In this document: positions 33,979 through 41,753 of the stretch, piece after piece
How the letters are laid out: each line of letters starts with the position of its first letter
Position numbering within the stretch: position 1 is the stretch's first letter
Origin: Mycolicibacterium aurum
GTDB lineage: Bacteria; Actinomycetota; Actinomycetes; Mycobacteriales; Mycobacteriaceae
Direction: 5' to 3'
Assembly: GCF_900637195.1 (NCBI RefSeq)
Contig: NZ_LR134356.1
Coordinates: 4,402,001-4,466,000 of the forward strand
DNA length: 64,000 bases
The notes under the pieces: generated by a model
The model's input: only the letters and a program-made list of their open reading frames with translations
Told to the model about the DNA's origin: nothing
Databases searched by the model: none
Translations under genes and position numbers: made by a program

Positions 33979-36153
33979 ATGACCACGGCGCCACGGACTG
34001 TGCACACCTTCTGCCGGTACTGCCTGGCGTCGTGCGGGGTCGAGGTGACGGTCGAGGACAACCGGGCGGTCAAGATCTCGGCCGACAAACAGAACCCACA
34101 CAGCTGGCACGATTTCTGCGCCAAGGGCCGCACCGCCGCCAGGCTGGTCGAACACCCCCGGCGCATCCTGACCCCGATGCGTCGGGTCGGCGACTCCTAT
34201 GTGGAGGCCACCTGGGATGAGGCGATCACCGATATCGCAGCCCGGATGAACGCCGTGATCGACGCCGACTGTCCCGACGCCGTCGGCGTGTACTACGGCA
34301 ATCCGGCCGGCTTCTCGTCGTCGAACATCATCTTCATGAATGGCTGGCTGGACGCGGTCGACACCCGCAGCCGCTACTTCGTCGGATCGATCGACCAGAA
34401 CGCGATGCACGTGGTTGCCGACGCCATGTACGGCTCGATCCTGATGGCCCCGGTGTCCGACATCGACAACTGCGACTACTTCCTGCTCGTCGGCACGAAT
34501 CCGGCTGTGAGCGCCTGGAACTGGTTGGAGACGGTGCCGGGTGGATGGCGGCGGGCGCTGGCACGGCAGGCACAGGGCGCCACCATCGTCGTCGTCGACC
34601 CGGTGCGCACCGAGTCCGCCGACAAGGCCGACGTCCACCTGGCGGTGCGGCCCGCGCAGGATTGGGCACTGCTGCTCGCGATGGTCAAGGTGATCCTCGA
34701 CGAGGGGCGCGAGCACGCGCCCGACTGCACCGACCTGGCGACCGGCGTCGAGGACCTCCGCGCTCTCGTCGCGGATGCCGACCTGGACGACCTGGCGCGG
34801 CGCTGCGACGTCGACCGCGCTGAGATCGAAAAGGTGGCACGGGATTTCGCCGCGGCCCGAGGCGCGATGGTCGTGACGCGCACCGGGGTCTCGATGCACC
34901 TGACGGGCACCATCGCGGAGTGGCTCGGGCACGTGCTGAACGTGATCACGGGACGGATGGACCGTCCCGGGGGCCGCCGGTTCGAGCCGGGCTACGTGGA
35001 TGCGATCCGGTTGTCCGGAATGGCCGGGACGAGCGCGCACCGCAATCGGCTGTCGGGCCGCACCATGGTGGCGGGCGGCCATGCCCTGTCCGAACTGCCC
35101 GACGAGATCACCACGCCGGGGATCGGCCAGATTCGGGCGATGGTGATCAACTGCGGCAACCCGGTGGTCTCGGGTCCCGACGGGGCAAGACTGGACAGGG
35201 CGCTCGCGCAACTGGATCTGTTGGTGGCCATCGATTTCGTGCAGCGGGAGAGCCACCGCCATGCGCACTGGCTGCTGCCCGCCGTGCACTGGCTGGAGCG
35301 CGACGACCTGTTGGCCTTCACCAGCAACATGCACGATGAGCCCTATCTGCACTACGGCGCGAAGGCGGTCGAGCCGCCGCCGGGCGCGCGGCAGGAGTGG
35401 CGCATCTTCGTCGACCTGGCCATCGCGATGGGCAAGCCGCTGTTCCGCGCCACGGGGTTCAACAGCTTCATCACGGCGACGCGCCGGGCGGCCCGGCTGA
35501 CTCGCAGGCCCGGGCTCGCGTTCACCCCGCGTTGGGTCGACCGCCTGGTGCTCGCGACGGGGCGCAAGGTCGACGGCCGCAGGATTCGCTGGCGCGACGT
35601 GATGGCGCATCCGCACGGTTGGGTGCTGGGGCCACGGGAGTTCGGCCACTTCCGGTCAGCGTTACGCACCCCGGACAAGAGGGTGCACGTGGCACCGCCC
35701 GCGTTCATCGCCCGCGCCCGCGAGCTGCTCGCGGAGCCTGCGCCGGCGGCACCCGCCGACTACCCGTTCCAGCTGGCCAACCGCCGGCACCGGCACTCCA
35801 TGAACTCCTGGTTGAACGAGCTGCCAGGGCTGCACCCGGCGGGCAAGGGCAGCGAGGTGGTCATCCACCCCGAAGACGCGTCGCGCCTCGGAATCGACGA
35901 CGGCGACAGTGTGCGCGTGCACTCCCCCGTCGGGTCCGTCGAGCTGACCGCCGCGGTGTCCGACCAACCCAGGCCCGGGGTGGTCATCATCGACCACGGT
36001 TGGGGTTCAAGAGTTTTCGATCCGCGAGGACACGAGCCGGCGGAGTCGTTCGGCGTCAACCGCAACCTTCTGGTCGATGCCGGCCCGGTGGACCCGCTGT
36101 CGCAGACCCCGGCGCTGAACTCCGCCTACGTGGCCGTCGAACGCGCCGGCTAG
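33979..36153 (+). CDS. Molybdopterin (bis-MGD) oxidoreductase, catalytic subunit
   Basis: This 724-residue member of the DMSO reductase/formate dehydrogenase family lacks a Tat signal, so it is cytoplasmic. A 4Fe-4S site is formed by Cys12, Cys15, Cys19 and Cys47 (CRYCLASC and FCAKG). The MGD-binding domains follow, ending with a molydopterin-dinucleotide-binding domain containing LANRRHRHSMNSWLNELP and a late IDHGWGS. At the position where nitrate reductases and formate dehydrogenases place the Mo-ligating Cys or Sec, alignment by eye gives Val145 (QNAMHVVADAMYG). No partner subunits lie nearby. The substrate is unknown. AGGATGG precedes the ATG at 33979. Confidence 0.9.
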   Translation: MTTAPRTVHTFCRYCLASCGVEVTVEDNRAVKISADKQNPHSWHDFCAKGRTAARLVEHPRRILTPMRRVGDSYVEATWDEAITDIAARMNAVIDADCPDAVGVYYGNPAGFSSSNIIFMNGWLDAVDTRSRYFVGSIDQNAMHVVADAMYGSILMAPVSDIDNCDYFLLVGTNPAVSAWNWLETVPGGWRRALARQAQGATIVVVDPVRTESADKADVHLAVRPAQDWALLLAMVKVILDEGREHAPDCTDLATGVEDLRALVADADLDDLARRCDVDRAEIEKVARDFAAARGAMVVTRTGVSMHLTGTIAEWLGHVLNVITGRMDRPGGRRFEPGYVDAIRLSGMAGTSAHRNRLSGRTMVAGGHALSELPDEITTPGIGQIRAMVINCGNPVVSGPDGARLDRALAQLDLLVAIDFVQRESHRHAHWLLPAVHWLERDDLLAFTSNMHDEPYLHYGAKAVEPPPGARQEWRIFVDLAIAMGKPLFRATGFNSFITATRRAARLTRRPGLAFTPRWVDRLVLATGRKVDGRRIRWRDVMAHPHGWVLGPREFGHFRSALRTPDKRVHVAPPAFIARARELLAEPAPAAPADYPFQLANRRHRHSMNSWLNELPGLHPAGKGSEVVIHPEDASRLGIDDGDSVRVHSPVGSVELTAAVSDQPRPGVVIIDHGWGSRVFDPRGHEPAESFGVNRNLLVDAGPVDPLSQTPALNSAYVAVERAG

Positions 36154-36737
36154 ATCTGCGGGCCCTCCGTGCGCAGGTCGTCCACCTCACGCATGGCGTC
36201 CCGCAGCTTGCCGAGCCACTCGTCGGCGTGCTCGCCGACCAGCCGTACCGACCAGACCAGCGCGTCCGACCGCGACCGGGCCACGCCCGCGTCGACGAGA
36301 GTGTCGAGAACCTGACGCTCAGGCTGCCGCAGGCGCGTCATCACCGGTACCGCCAAGTGGGTGAACAGGATTCGTTCGGTGGCCCCGTCCCCCGCTGATC
36401 CGGCAGGGATTTCCACGCCCCAGGACACCTTGCGGCCGAAGCGGGCTTCGGCTTCGTCGGCGATCTGCATGCGTTCGCCGCGGGTCTGCTCGCGGAACCG
36501 GGCCGCCCGCCCGGACGCGCGAGCTTCGCTTTCGGCACCGTCGTGGTTCTCGGGTTCCGGGAGGCGTCCGATGACGGTGATCTCTTCGCGGTCGACGATG
36601 ACCTCGGGGTCACCGGCGAACCAAGTGTCAGGAAGGCGTCCGCCGAACCAGTCGGGGGCGTCGGCGGCATCGGGCTGGTCGGCCTGTTGCCAGCCGCCGG
36701 AGCGACTGGAGCGGCGGCCGTGGGGATGATGTCTCAT
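36150..36737 (-). CDS. Conserved hypothetical, RHH-like C-terminal segment
   Basis: This 195-residue protein has a charged N-terminus rich in Arg/His/Ser, a middle beta segment DPEVIVDREEITVIGRLPEP, then FGRKVSWGVEIPAG. The helical C-terminus (LDTLVDAGVARSRSDALVWSVRLVGEHADEWLGKL) resembles the helices of ribbon-helix-helix or VapB-like proteins. I do not recognise the family. The ATG at 36737 is chosen because it sits on a tandem 8-bp repeat and the upstream frame has no ATG. The stop overlaps the molybdenum enzyme's stop by four bases, tail to tail. Confidence 0.6.
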   Translation of the reverse strand: MRHHPHGRRSSRSGGWQQADQPDAADAPDWFGGRLPDTWFAGDPEVIVDREEITVIGRLPEPENHDGAESEARASGRAARFREQTRGERMQIADEAEARFGRKVSWGVEIPAGSAGDGATERILFTHLAVPVMTRLRQPERQVLDTLVDAGVARSRSDALVWSVRLVGEHADEWLGKLRDAMREVDDLRTEGPQI

Positions 36738-36751
36738 GATTACATGATTAC
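36736..36751 (-). repeat. Tandem 8-bp repeat overlapping a start codon
   Basis: ATGATTAC occurs twice head-to-tail on the plus strand (GTAATCAT twice on the minus strand) across the start of the minus-strand gene. It is AT-rich in a G+C-rich setting. It could be an autoregulatory operator. Confidence 0.4.
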
Positions 36752-36834
36752 ACCGTTGCAGAGGTCGCGGGGTGCCGTTCACCGTCAGCGGAAACAGCAG
36801 GTGCGCAGTGGGGGCGCAAGCCGTACTGACGCCC

Positions 36835-37038
36835 CTAGTTGCGCTTCATCAACACGGCCGCGCCGCCACCGAGCACCAGAGCAATCAGCAGCACCGTGGC
36901 CCACCCCGCGCCTGCCAGCCACCACACCAGGGCGAGCCCGATCACCGCGGGCGACAGCGCGAACAGCACCATGCCAGGGTGCTGCCTGATGACCGCGAGG
37001 GCGCCCTGAGCACGCTGACGGTCGATTTCCTTGGCCAT
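36835..37038 (-). CDS. Small two-helix membrane protein
   Basis: This 67-residue protein, MAKEIDRQRAQGALAVIRQH, is followed by two closely packed hydrophobic helices (about 25-42 and 45-62) and a basic end LMKRN. CTGGAG lies just upstream of the ATG at 37038, which is preferred over a longer start. It is divergent from the AIM24 gene (82 bases apart). No function is known to me. Confidence 0.65.
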   Translation of the reverse strand: MAKEIDRQRAQGALAVIRQHPGMVLFALSPAVIGLALVWWLAGAGWATVLLIALVLGGGAAVLMKRN

Positions 37039-37120
37039 GTCTCCAGAATGCCAGCTGACCCGCGGCCGACGGCGCATAGGCTTGGAGCCGACGACTGCGA
37101 CGACGGCAAAGGAGGCGGCG

Positions 37121-38023
37121 GTGACTGGACCGGGACAAGGAAATTGGCACCCTGACCCCGAGGGGCGCTTCGACTACCGATGGCACGACGGACAGCAGTG
37201 GACCGACCAGGTGTCCCACCACGGTCAGGTGCACAGCTCACCTCTCGGCGGCGGCCCCGGGCCGCAAGCGCAGGCGTCGCCCGCTCAGTACCAGCCGGAA
37301 CAAGGACAAGCGCAGCATCAGGCGCAGCCGGTGCCCGGCGGGGCCGACGGATTCAGCGGCATCACCGGCGACCTCGTCGACGGACGGTTCAGCGAGAAGG
37401 AAGCCAAGCCGATCGCGAACCAGAACTCGAAGCTTCTTCGCGTGCGGTTGGGCGAACCGTTCATGGCGCGGCAGGGATCGATGGTCGCCTACCAGGGCAA
37501 CGTCGACTTCGCGTTCGAAGGTGGCGGCGCGTCGAAGTTCCTCAAGAAAGCGCTCACCGGCGAAGGTTTGCCGTTGATGCGATGCCAGGGACAGGGCGAC
37601 GTGTTCCTCGCCGAGCGGTCCTACGACGTTCACCTGCTGAACCTGAACAACTCGGGGTTGTCGATCAGCGGCAAGAACGTGCTGGCGTTCTCGTCGAGCC
37701 TGGACTGGAACATCGAGCGGGTCAAGGGCGGCAGCATGGTCGCCGGCGGACTGTTCAACACCACGCTGCGCGGCAGCGGATGGGTGGCGCTGACCACCGA
37801 CGGTCCGCCGGTGGTCCTCAACGCGGCCGAGGCGCCGACGTTCGCGGACACCAACGCAGTCGTGGCGTGGTCGGCCAACCTGCAGACGCAGCTGAAGACC
37901 AGCTTCAAGGCCGGCGCGCTGATCGGTCGCGGCTCCGGTGAGGCGATGCAGGTGTCGTTCTACGGCAACGGATTCGTCATCGTGCAGCCCTCGGAGGGCA
38001 TCCAGGTCGCGACGGCGCAGTAG
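37121..38023 (+). CDS. AIM24-family protein with DUF2510 N-terminus
   Basis: This 300-residue protein starts at the GTG at 37121, seven bases after a very strong AAAGGAGG ribosome site. Residues 1-40 are a DUF2510 motif (NWHPDPEGRFDYRWHDGQQWTDQV), common in actinobacterial membrane-associated proteins. A Gln/Pro-rich linker follows (about 45-75). The rest is the AIM24 beta-sandwich (KLLRVRLGEPFMARQGSMVAYQG, then LNNSGLSISGKNVLAF and RGSGWVAL). AIM24 is named for a yeast mitochondrial biogenesis factor; bacterial members have no settled role. No membrane helix is evident. Confidence 0.88.
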   Translation: MTGPGQGNWHPDPEGRFDYRWHDGQQWTDQVSHHGQVHSSPLGGGPGPQAQASPAQYQPEQGQAQHQAQPVPGGADGFSGITGDLVDGRFSEKEAKPIANQNSKLLRVRLGEPFMARQGSMVAYQGNVDFAFEGGGASKFLKKALTGEGLPLMRCQGQGDVFLAERSYDVHLLNLNNSGLSISGKNVLAFSSSLDWNIERVKGGSMVAGGLFNTTLRGSGWVALTTDGPPVVLNAAEAPTFADTNAVVAWSANLQTQLKTSFKAGALIGRGSGEAMQVSFYGNGFVIVQPSEGIQVATAQ

Positions 38024-38024
38024 G

Positions 38025-38456
38025 TCACAGCTCGAGAAGAACGGTCACCGGCCCGTCGTTGACCAGCTCGACTTTCATGTGGGCGCCGAAGGCACCGGTC
38101 GCCACCTCGGCGCCCAGTGCCGTGAGCGCGTCGGCAACTGCGTCCACCAGCGGCTCGGCGACAGCGCCAGGCGCGGCGGCGTTCCACGTCGGCCGTCTCC
38201 CCTTGGTGGTGTTGCCGTACAGCGTGAACTGACTGACCACCAGGATCGGCGCACCGATGTCACTTGCCGACTTCTCGTCGTCGAGAATCCGCAACTGCCA
38301 GAGCTTTTCGGCCAGTCGCTGCGCCTTGGCGGCATCGTCGTCGTGCGTCACGCCGACCAACGCGAGCAGCCCCTGACCCTGCGGGCTGATCTCGCCGACG
38401 GTCTCACCCGCCACCGTCACCCGCGCTGACGTGACCCGCTGCACCAGGATTCGCAT
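38025..38456 (-). CDS. dtd: D-aminoacyl-tRNA deacylase
   Basis: Dtd removes D-amino acids (and glycine mischarged on tRNA-Ala) from tRNA. This 143-residue protein has the family start MRILVQRVTSARVTV, the catalytic SQFTLYGNT (about 79-87) and a C-terminal segment VATGAFGAHMKVELVNDGPVT, whose GxP-type motif is replaced here by GAHMKV as in other DTDs. It lies nine bases downstream of the DUF305 gene on the same strand and converges with the AIM24 gene. Confidence 0.94.
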   Translation of the reverse strand: MRILVQRVTSARVTVAGETVGEISPQGQGLLALVGVTHDDDAAKAQRLAEKLWQLRILDDEKSASDIGAPILVVSQFTLYGNTTKGRRPTWNAAAPGAVAEPLVDAVADALTALGAEVATGAFGAHMKVELVNDGPVTVLLEL

Positions 38457-38465
38457 GTCGCGAAC

Positions 38466-39116
38466 CTACAGTGACCCCAGGATCCCCTTCATCGTGTCGA
38501 TCTCGCGCTGCTGGGTCTCGATGATCTCGTGGGCGAGGTGCACGGCGTCCTCGGCCTGACCCTGGTCGACCTCGGTCTGCGCCATCGTCACCGCGCCTTC
38601 GTGATGCGCGATCATTCCGGTGAGGAACTGCCTGCTTGCATCGACACCCTCGGCTTGCCGGAGCTGACCGAGCTGCTCGTCGCTCATCATCCCCATCGCG
38701 GCGTGGTCGCCGCCCATGTCATGGCCCTCATGGCCGGACGCGGCCGGGGTGCCCCACTGGGTGAGCCACTGCTTCATGGTCGCAATCTCGGGGCCCTGCG
38801 CCGCCTTGATCTGGGTGGCGAGCTCGGTGACCCGCGGGTCGATGCCCTGTTTGGCCAGCACGATGTCACTCATCACGATGGCCTGTTCATGGTGCGGGAT
38901 CATGTCGCGCGCGAAGGTGGCATCGGCCTCGTTATGGGCACCGTTGTGAGACTGCGCGCCGTCGGCAGACTGCGAGGTCGGCTCGTGCTCGTGGGTTCCG
39001 TGGTCGTGTTCTGCGGCCTCGGTCCCCACATCGCTGCACCCGGACAACACCAGCGCGAGGGTGGCCCCCACGGCGCCCGCCCCCGCCAGCAGACTGCGTT
39101 TCGACAACAACTCCAT
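38466..39116 (-). CDS. DUF305 metal-associated lipoprotein
   Basis: This 216-residue lipoprotein has a signal peptide with lipobox VLSGCSD, a His-rich linker (AAEHDHGTHEHEP) and two DUF305 repeats, each with a metal-site helix: FARDMIPHHEQAIVMSD and FLTGMIAHHEGAVTMAQ. An internal HEGHDMGGDHAAMGMM stretch is also typical of periplasmic copper or silver binders. The ATG at 39116 follows GGAAGGGAG. It is divergent from copZ-copA and shares a CsoR-type operator, so a role in extracytoplasmic copper buffering is likely. Confidence 0.88.
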   Translation of the reverse strand: MELLSKRSLLAGAGAVGATLALVLSGCSDVGTEAAEHDHGTHEHEPTSQSADGAQSHNGAHNEADATFARDMIPHHEQAIVMSDIVLAKQGIDPRVTELATQIKAAQGPEIATMKQWLTQWGTPAASGHEGHDMGGDHAAMGMMSDEQLGQLRQAEGVDASRQFLTGMIAHHEGAVTMAQTEVDQGQAEDAVHLAHEIIETQQREIDTMKGILGSL

Positions 39117-39132
39117 GCTCCCTTCCAAATCA

Positions 39133-39149
39133 ATACCCTAGGGGGGTAT
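39133..39149. promoter_or_regulatory. CsoR-type copper operator with divergent -10 boxes
   Basis: ATACCCTAGGGGGGTAT is a near-palindrome (ATACCC and GGGTAT around five bases) of the kind bound by CsoR/RicR copper-sensing repressors. Minus-strand TAGGGT (39140-39135) and plus-strand TATGGT (39147-39152) are candidate -10 boxes for the DUF305 gene and for copZ, both covered by or touching the site. Binding would repress both directions until Cu(I) is present. Confidence 0.7.
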
Positions 39150-39188
39150 GGTACCTAGTAGGTCACGCGACCACGGAGAGGAGTCCCC

Positions 39189-39395
39189 ATGAGCACCACC
39201 ACCATCACCGTCGAGGGTATGAGCTGCGGTGGATGCGCCAATTCCGTGCGCGCCGAGCTCACCGGCATCCCAGGCGTCGTCGAGGTCGACGTGGACGTCT
39301 CCAACGGTACGGTGACCATCGCCAGCGATGCCCCCGTCGACAGCGCCGCCATCCGGGCCGCCGTCGAAGAGGCCGGCTACACATTGGCCGGCTGA
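39189..39395 (+). CDS. copZ: Copper chaperone / HMA domain protein CopZ
   Basis: This 68-residue protein is a single heavy-metal-associated domain, TITVEGMSCGGCANSVRAEL, with the Cu(I)-binding CxxC at about 13-16 and the ferredoxin-like fold completed by VDVSNGTVTIAS and AVEEAGYTLAG. GAGAGGAG precedes the ATG. It is the first gene of a three-gene run with a small membrane protein and CopA, one base separating it from the next start, and would hand Cu(I) to the pump. Confidence 0.94.
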   Translation: MSTTTITVEGMSCGGCANSVRAELTGIPGVVEVDVDVSNGTVTIASDAPVDSAAIRAAVEEAGYTLAG

Positions 39396-39396
39396 C

Positions 39397-39534
39397 ATGA
39401 CGGCCGCCGCGAAGATCGCCGTATTCGTCGCCATGCTGGTCGTGGTGTTCGCGGCCGCCCTGTGGGTGGGCAACGCATTCGGACCCAATCCCGACATCGC
39501 GATTCCCCATCCGGTCACGGGTGGGCATCCGTGA
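39397..39534 (+). CDS. 45-residue membrane protein between copZ and copA
   Basis: MTAAAKIAVFVAMLVVVFAA begins a single membrane helix (about 5-26), followed by a short extracytoplasmic tail GNAFGPNPDIAIPHPVTGGHP with two histidines. It starts one base after the copZ stop, and its own stop overlaps the copA GTG (GTGA). This tight placement argues that it is a real gene and an accessory of copper export, possibly collecting or releasing the metal outside. I do not know a named family. Confidence 0.65.
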   Translation: MTAAAKIAVFVAMLVVVFAAALWVGNAFGPNPDIAIPHPVTGGHP

Positions 39535-41753
39535 ACACTCTCGAGCTGTCCATCGGCGGGATGACATGCGCCTCGTGCGCCGCGCGGGTTGAGAAGAAGC
39601 TCAACAAGCTCGACGGCGTCATTGCGACCGTCAACTTCGCGACCGAGAAGGCGCGCGTCGAGTTCGGCGAGAACGTCTCCCCCGACCAGCTCGTCACGGC
39701 GGTGGAGTCGGCCGGTTACCACGCGGCACTGCCCGACCTCTCGAGCCACGACGCCGACGATGCCGACGGCGCACCGGATCCGACAGCGGCGCTGCGCCGC
39801 CGCCTGCTGATCTGCATCGCCCTGTCCGTTCCCGTCATCGCGATGGCGATGGCACCGGTACTGCAGTTCACGTACTGGCAGTGGCTGTCGTTGACCCTGG
39901 CTGCGCCGGTGGTGGTCTGGGGCGCATGGCCGTTCCATCAGGCGGCGTGGACGAACCTGCGGCATGCGAGTGCCACGATGGACACCCTGATCTCCGTCGG
40001 CACCCTGGCTGCATTCGGGTGGTCGATCTATGCGTTGTTCTGGGGCACCGCGGGCGTGCCGGGGATGACGCACCCGTTCGAGCTGACCATCGGACGCAGC
40101 GACGGCAGCGCCAACATCTACCTCGAAGCCGCGGCAGGGGTGACGACGTTCATCCTGGCCGGGCGATACTTCGAAGCACGGGCCAAGCGGCAGGCCGGTG
40201 CCGCGCTGCGGGCCTTGCTGGAACTCGGTGTCAAAGAGGTGACCGTCCGCCGAGCCGGTGCAGAGCACCGCATCCCGATCGACCAACTGGCCACCGGCGA
40301 CGAGTTCATCGTGCGGCCCGGCGAGAAGATCGCGGCCGACGGCGTGGTCATCGAGGGTGCGTCGGCCGTCGACGCCTCGATGCTCACCGGCGAGTCGGTG
40401 CCTGCGGAGGTGCAGCAGGGCGACCAGGTGGTGGGCGCCACGGTGAACGTCGACGGTCGGCTGGTCGTGCGCGCCGAACGCGTGGGCAGCGATACGCAAC
40501 TGGCACAGATGGCACGCATGGTCGAGGATGCGCAGAACGGGAAAGCCCAGGCGCAGCGGCTTGCCGACCGGATCTCGGCGGTGTTCGTCCCGATCGTGAT
40601 CACGTTATCGGTGGCCACATTGGGATTCTGGATCGGCAGCGGCGCGTCGGTGGCTACCGCCTTCACCGCGGCGGTGGCGGTGCTCATCATCGCGTGCCCG
40701 TGCGCACTGGGGCTGGCGACACCGATGGCGCTGATGGTCGGTACCGGACGGGGCGCGCAGCTGGGGATCCTGATCAAGGGTCCCGAGATGTTGGAGTCCA
40801 CGCGCCGAGTGGACACCGTGATCGTCGACAAGACCGGCACCGTGACCACCGGGAACATGACGCTGCTGGACGTGTTCGCCGTCGAGGGCGAACAGCCCGA
40901 CGAGGTCCTGCGAGTGGCGGGTGCGCTGGAGAGTTCGTCGGAGCATCCGATCGCCCGGGCGATCACCGCCGGGGCACGGGACAAGCTCGGGGAGCTGCCG
41001 CCTGTCGCTGCGTTCACCAACCTGCGGGGGCTGGGCGTCGAGGGCCGTGTCGACGAGCGTGACGTGCTACTGGGAAGGATGCGGCTGCTGCGCGAGCGGT
41101 CGCTCGAGGTTCCCGACGAACTGGCGCACGCTGCAGCGCAGGCCGAGGCCGACGGCAGGACTGCAGTCGCGGTCGGTTGGGACGGGACGGCCCGCGGCGT
41201 CCTGATGGTGGCAGATGCGGTGAAACCGACTTCTGCTGAGGCTGTTTCGCTACTCAAGCGGCTGGGATTGACGCCGATCATGGTGACCGGCGACAACGAG
41301 GCGGTGGCCCGGACGGTCGCGACGCAGGTGGGTATCGACGAGGTGATCGCCGGGGTGCTGCCGCAGGACAAGGTCGATGCCGTCACGCGCCTGCAGGAGC
41401 AGGGCAAGGTTGTGGCGATGGTGGGTGACGGCGTGAACGATGCGGCGGCGCTGGCACAGGCCGACCTCGGGCTCGCTATGGGCAGCGGCACCGATGTGGC
41501 CATCGAGGCCAGCGATCTGACGCTGGTGAGCAATGACCTGCGAGCGGTGCCGGACGCGATTCGACTGTCCCGCAAGACGTTGAGCACCATCAAGAGCAAC
41601 CTGTTCTGGGCGTTCGCGTACAACGTCGCCGCCCTTCCATTGGCCGCGGCCGGTCTGCTCAACCCGATGATCGCCGGCGCCGCAATGGCTTTCAGCTCGA
41701 TATTTGTGGTGAGCAACAGCCTGCGCCTGCGCGGGTTCACGCCCTCGCGCTGA
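39531..41753 (+). CDS. copA: Copper-exporting P1B-type ATPase CopA
   Basis: This 740-residue Cu(I) pump has one N-terminal HMA domain with GMTCASCAAR (about 10-19), eight membrane helices, the actuator TGES (LTGESVPAEV), the membrane metal site CPC in IACPCALGLATP, the phosphorylation motif DKTGTVT, the P1B-specific SSEHPIA and hinge GDGVNDAAALAQAD. The GTG at 39531 overlaps the preceding stop. It pumps Cu(I) out of the cytoplasm, fed by CopZ. The stop abuts the convergent HNH pseudogene. Confidence 0.95.
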   Translation: MNTLELSIGGMTCASCAARVEKKLNKLDGVIATVNFATEKARVEFGENVSPDQLVTAVESAGYHAALPDLSSHDADDADGAPDPTAALRRRLLICIALSVPVIAMAMAPVLQFTYWQWLSLTLAAPVVVWGAWPFHQAAWTNLRHASATMDTLISVGTLAAFGWSIYALFWGTAGVPGMTHPFELTIGRSDGSANIYLEAAAGVTTFILAGRYFEARAKRQAGAALRALLELGVKEVTVRRAGAEHRIPIDQLATGDEFIVRPGEKIAADGVVIEGASAVDASMLTGESVPAEVQQGDQVVGATVNVDGRLVVRAERVGSDTQLAQMARMVEDAQNGKAQAQRLADRISAVFVPIVITLSVATLGFWIGSGASVATAFTAAVAVLIIACPCALGLATPMALMVGTGRGAQLGILIKGPEMLESTRRVDTVIVDKTGTVTTGNMTLLDVFAVEGEQPDEVLRVAGALESSSEHPIARAITAGARDKLGELPPVAAFTNLRGLGVEGRVDERDVLLGRMRLLRERSLEVPDELAHAAAQAEADGRTAVAVGWDGTARGVLMVADAVKPTSAEAVSLLKRLGLTPIMVTGDNEAVARTVATQVGIDEVIAGVLPQDKVDAVTRLQEQGKVVAMVGDGVNDAAALAQADLGLAMGSGTDVAIEASDLTLVSNDLRAVPDAIRLSRKTLSTIKSNLFWAFAYNVAALPLAAAGLLNPMIAGAAMAFSSIFVVSNSLRLRGFTPSR

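Noticed and set aside
32440..35649. A 1069-codon open frame on the minus strand opposite the ABC exporter and molybdenum enzyme
   Set aside because: It lies wholly antisense to two genes with complete conserved motifs, and its translation is an Arg/His/Asp/Gly-rich composition typical of antisense frames in high-G+C DNA.
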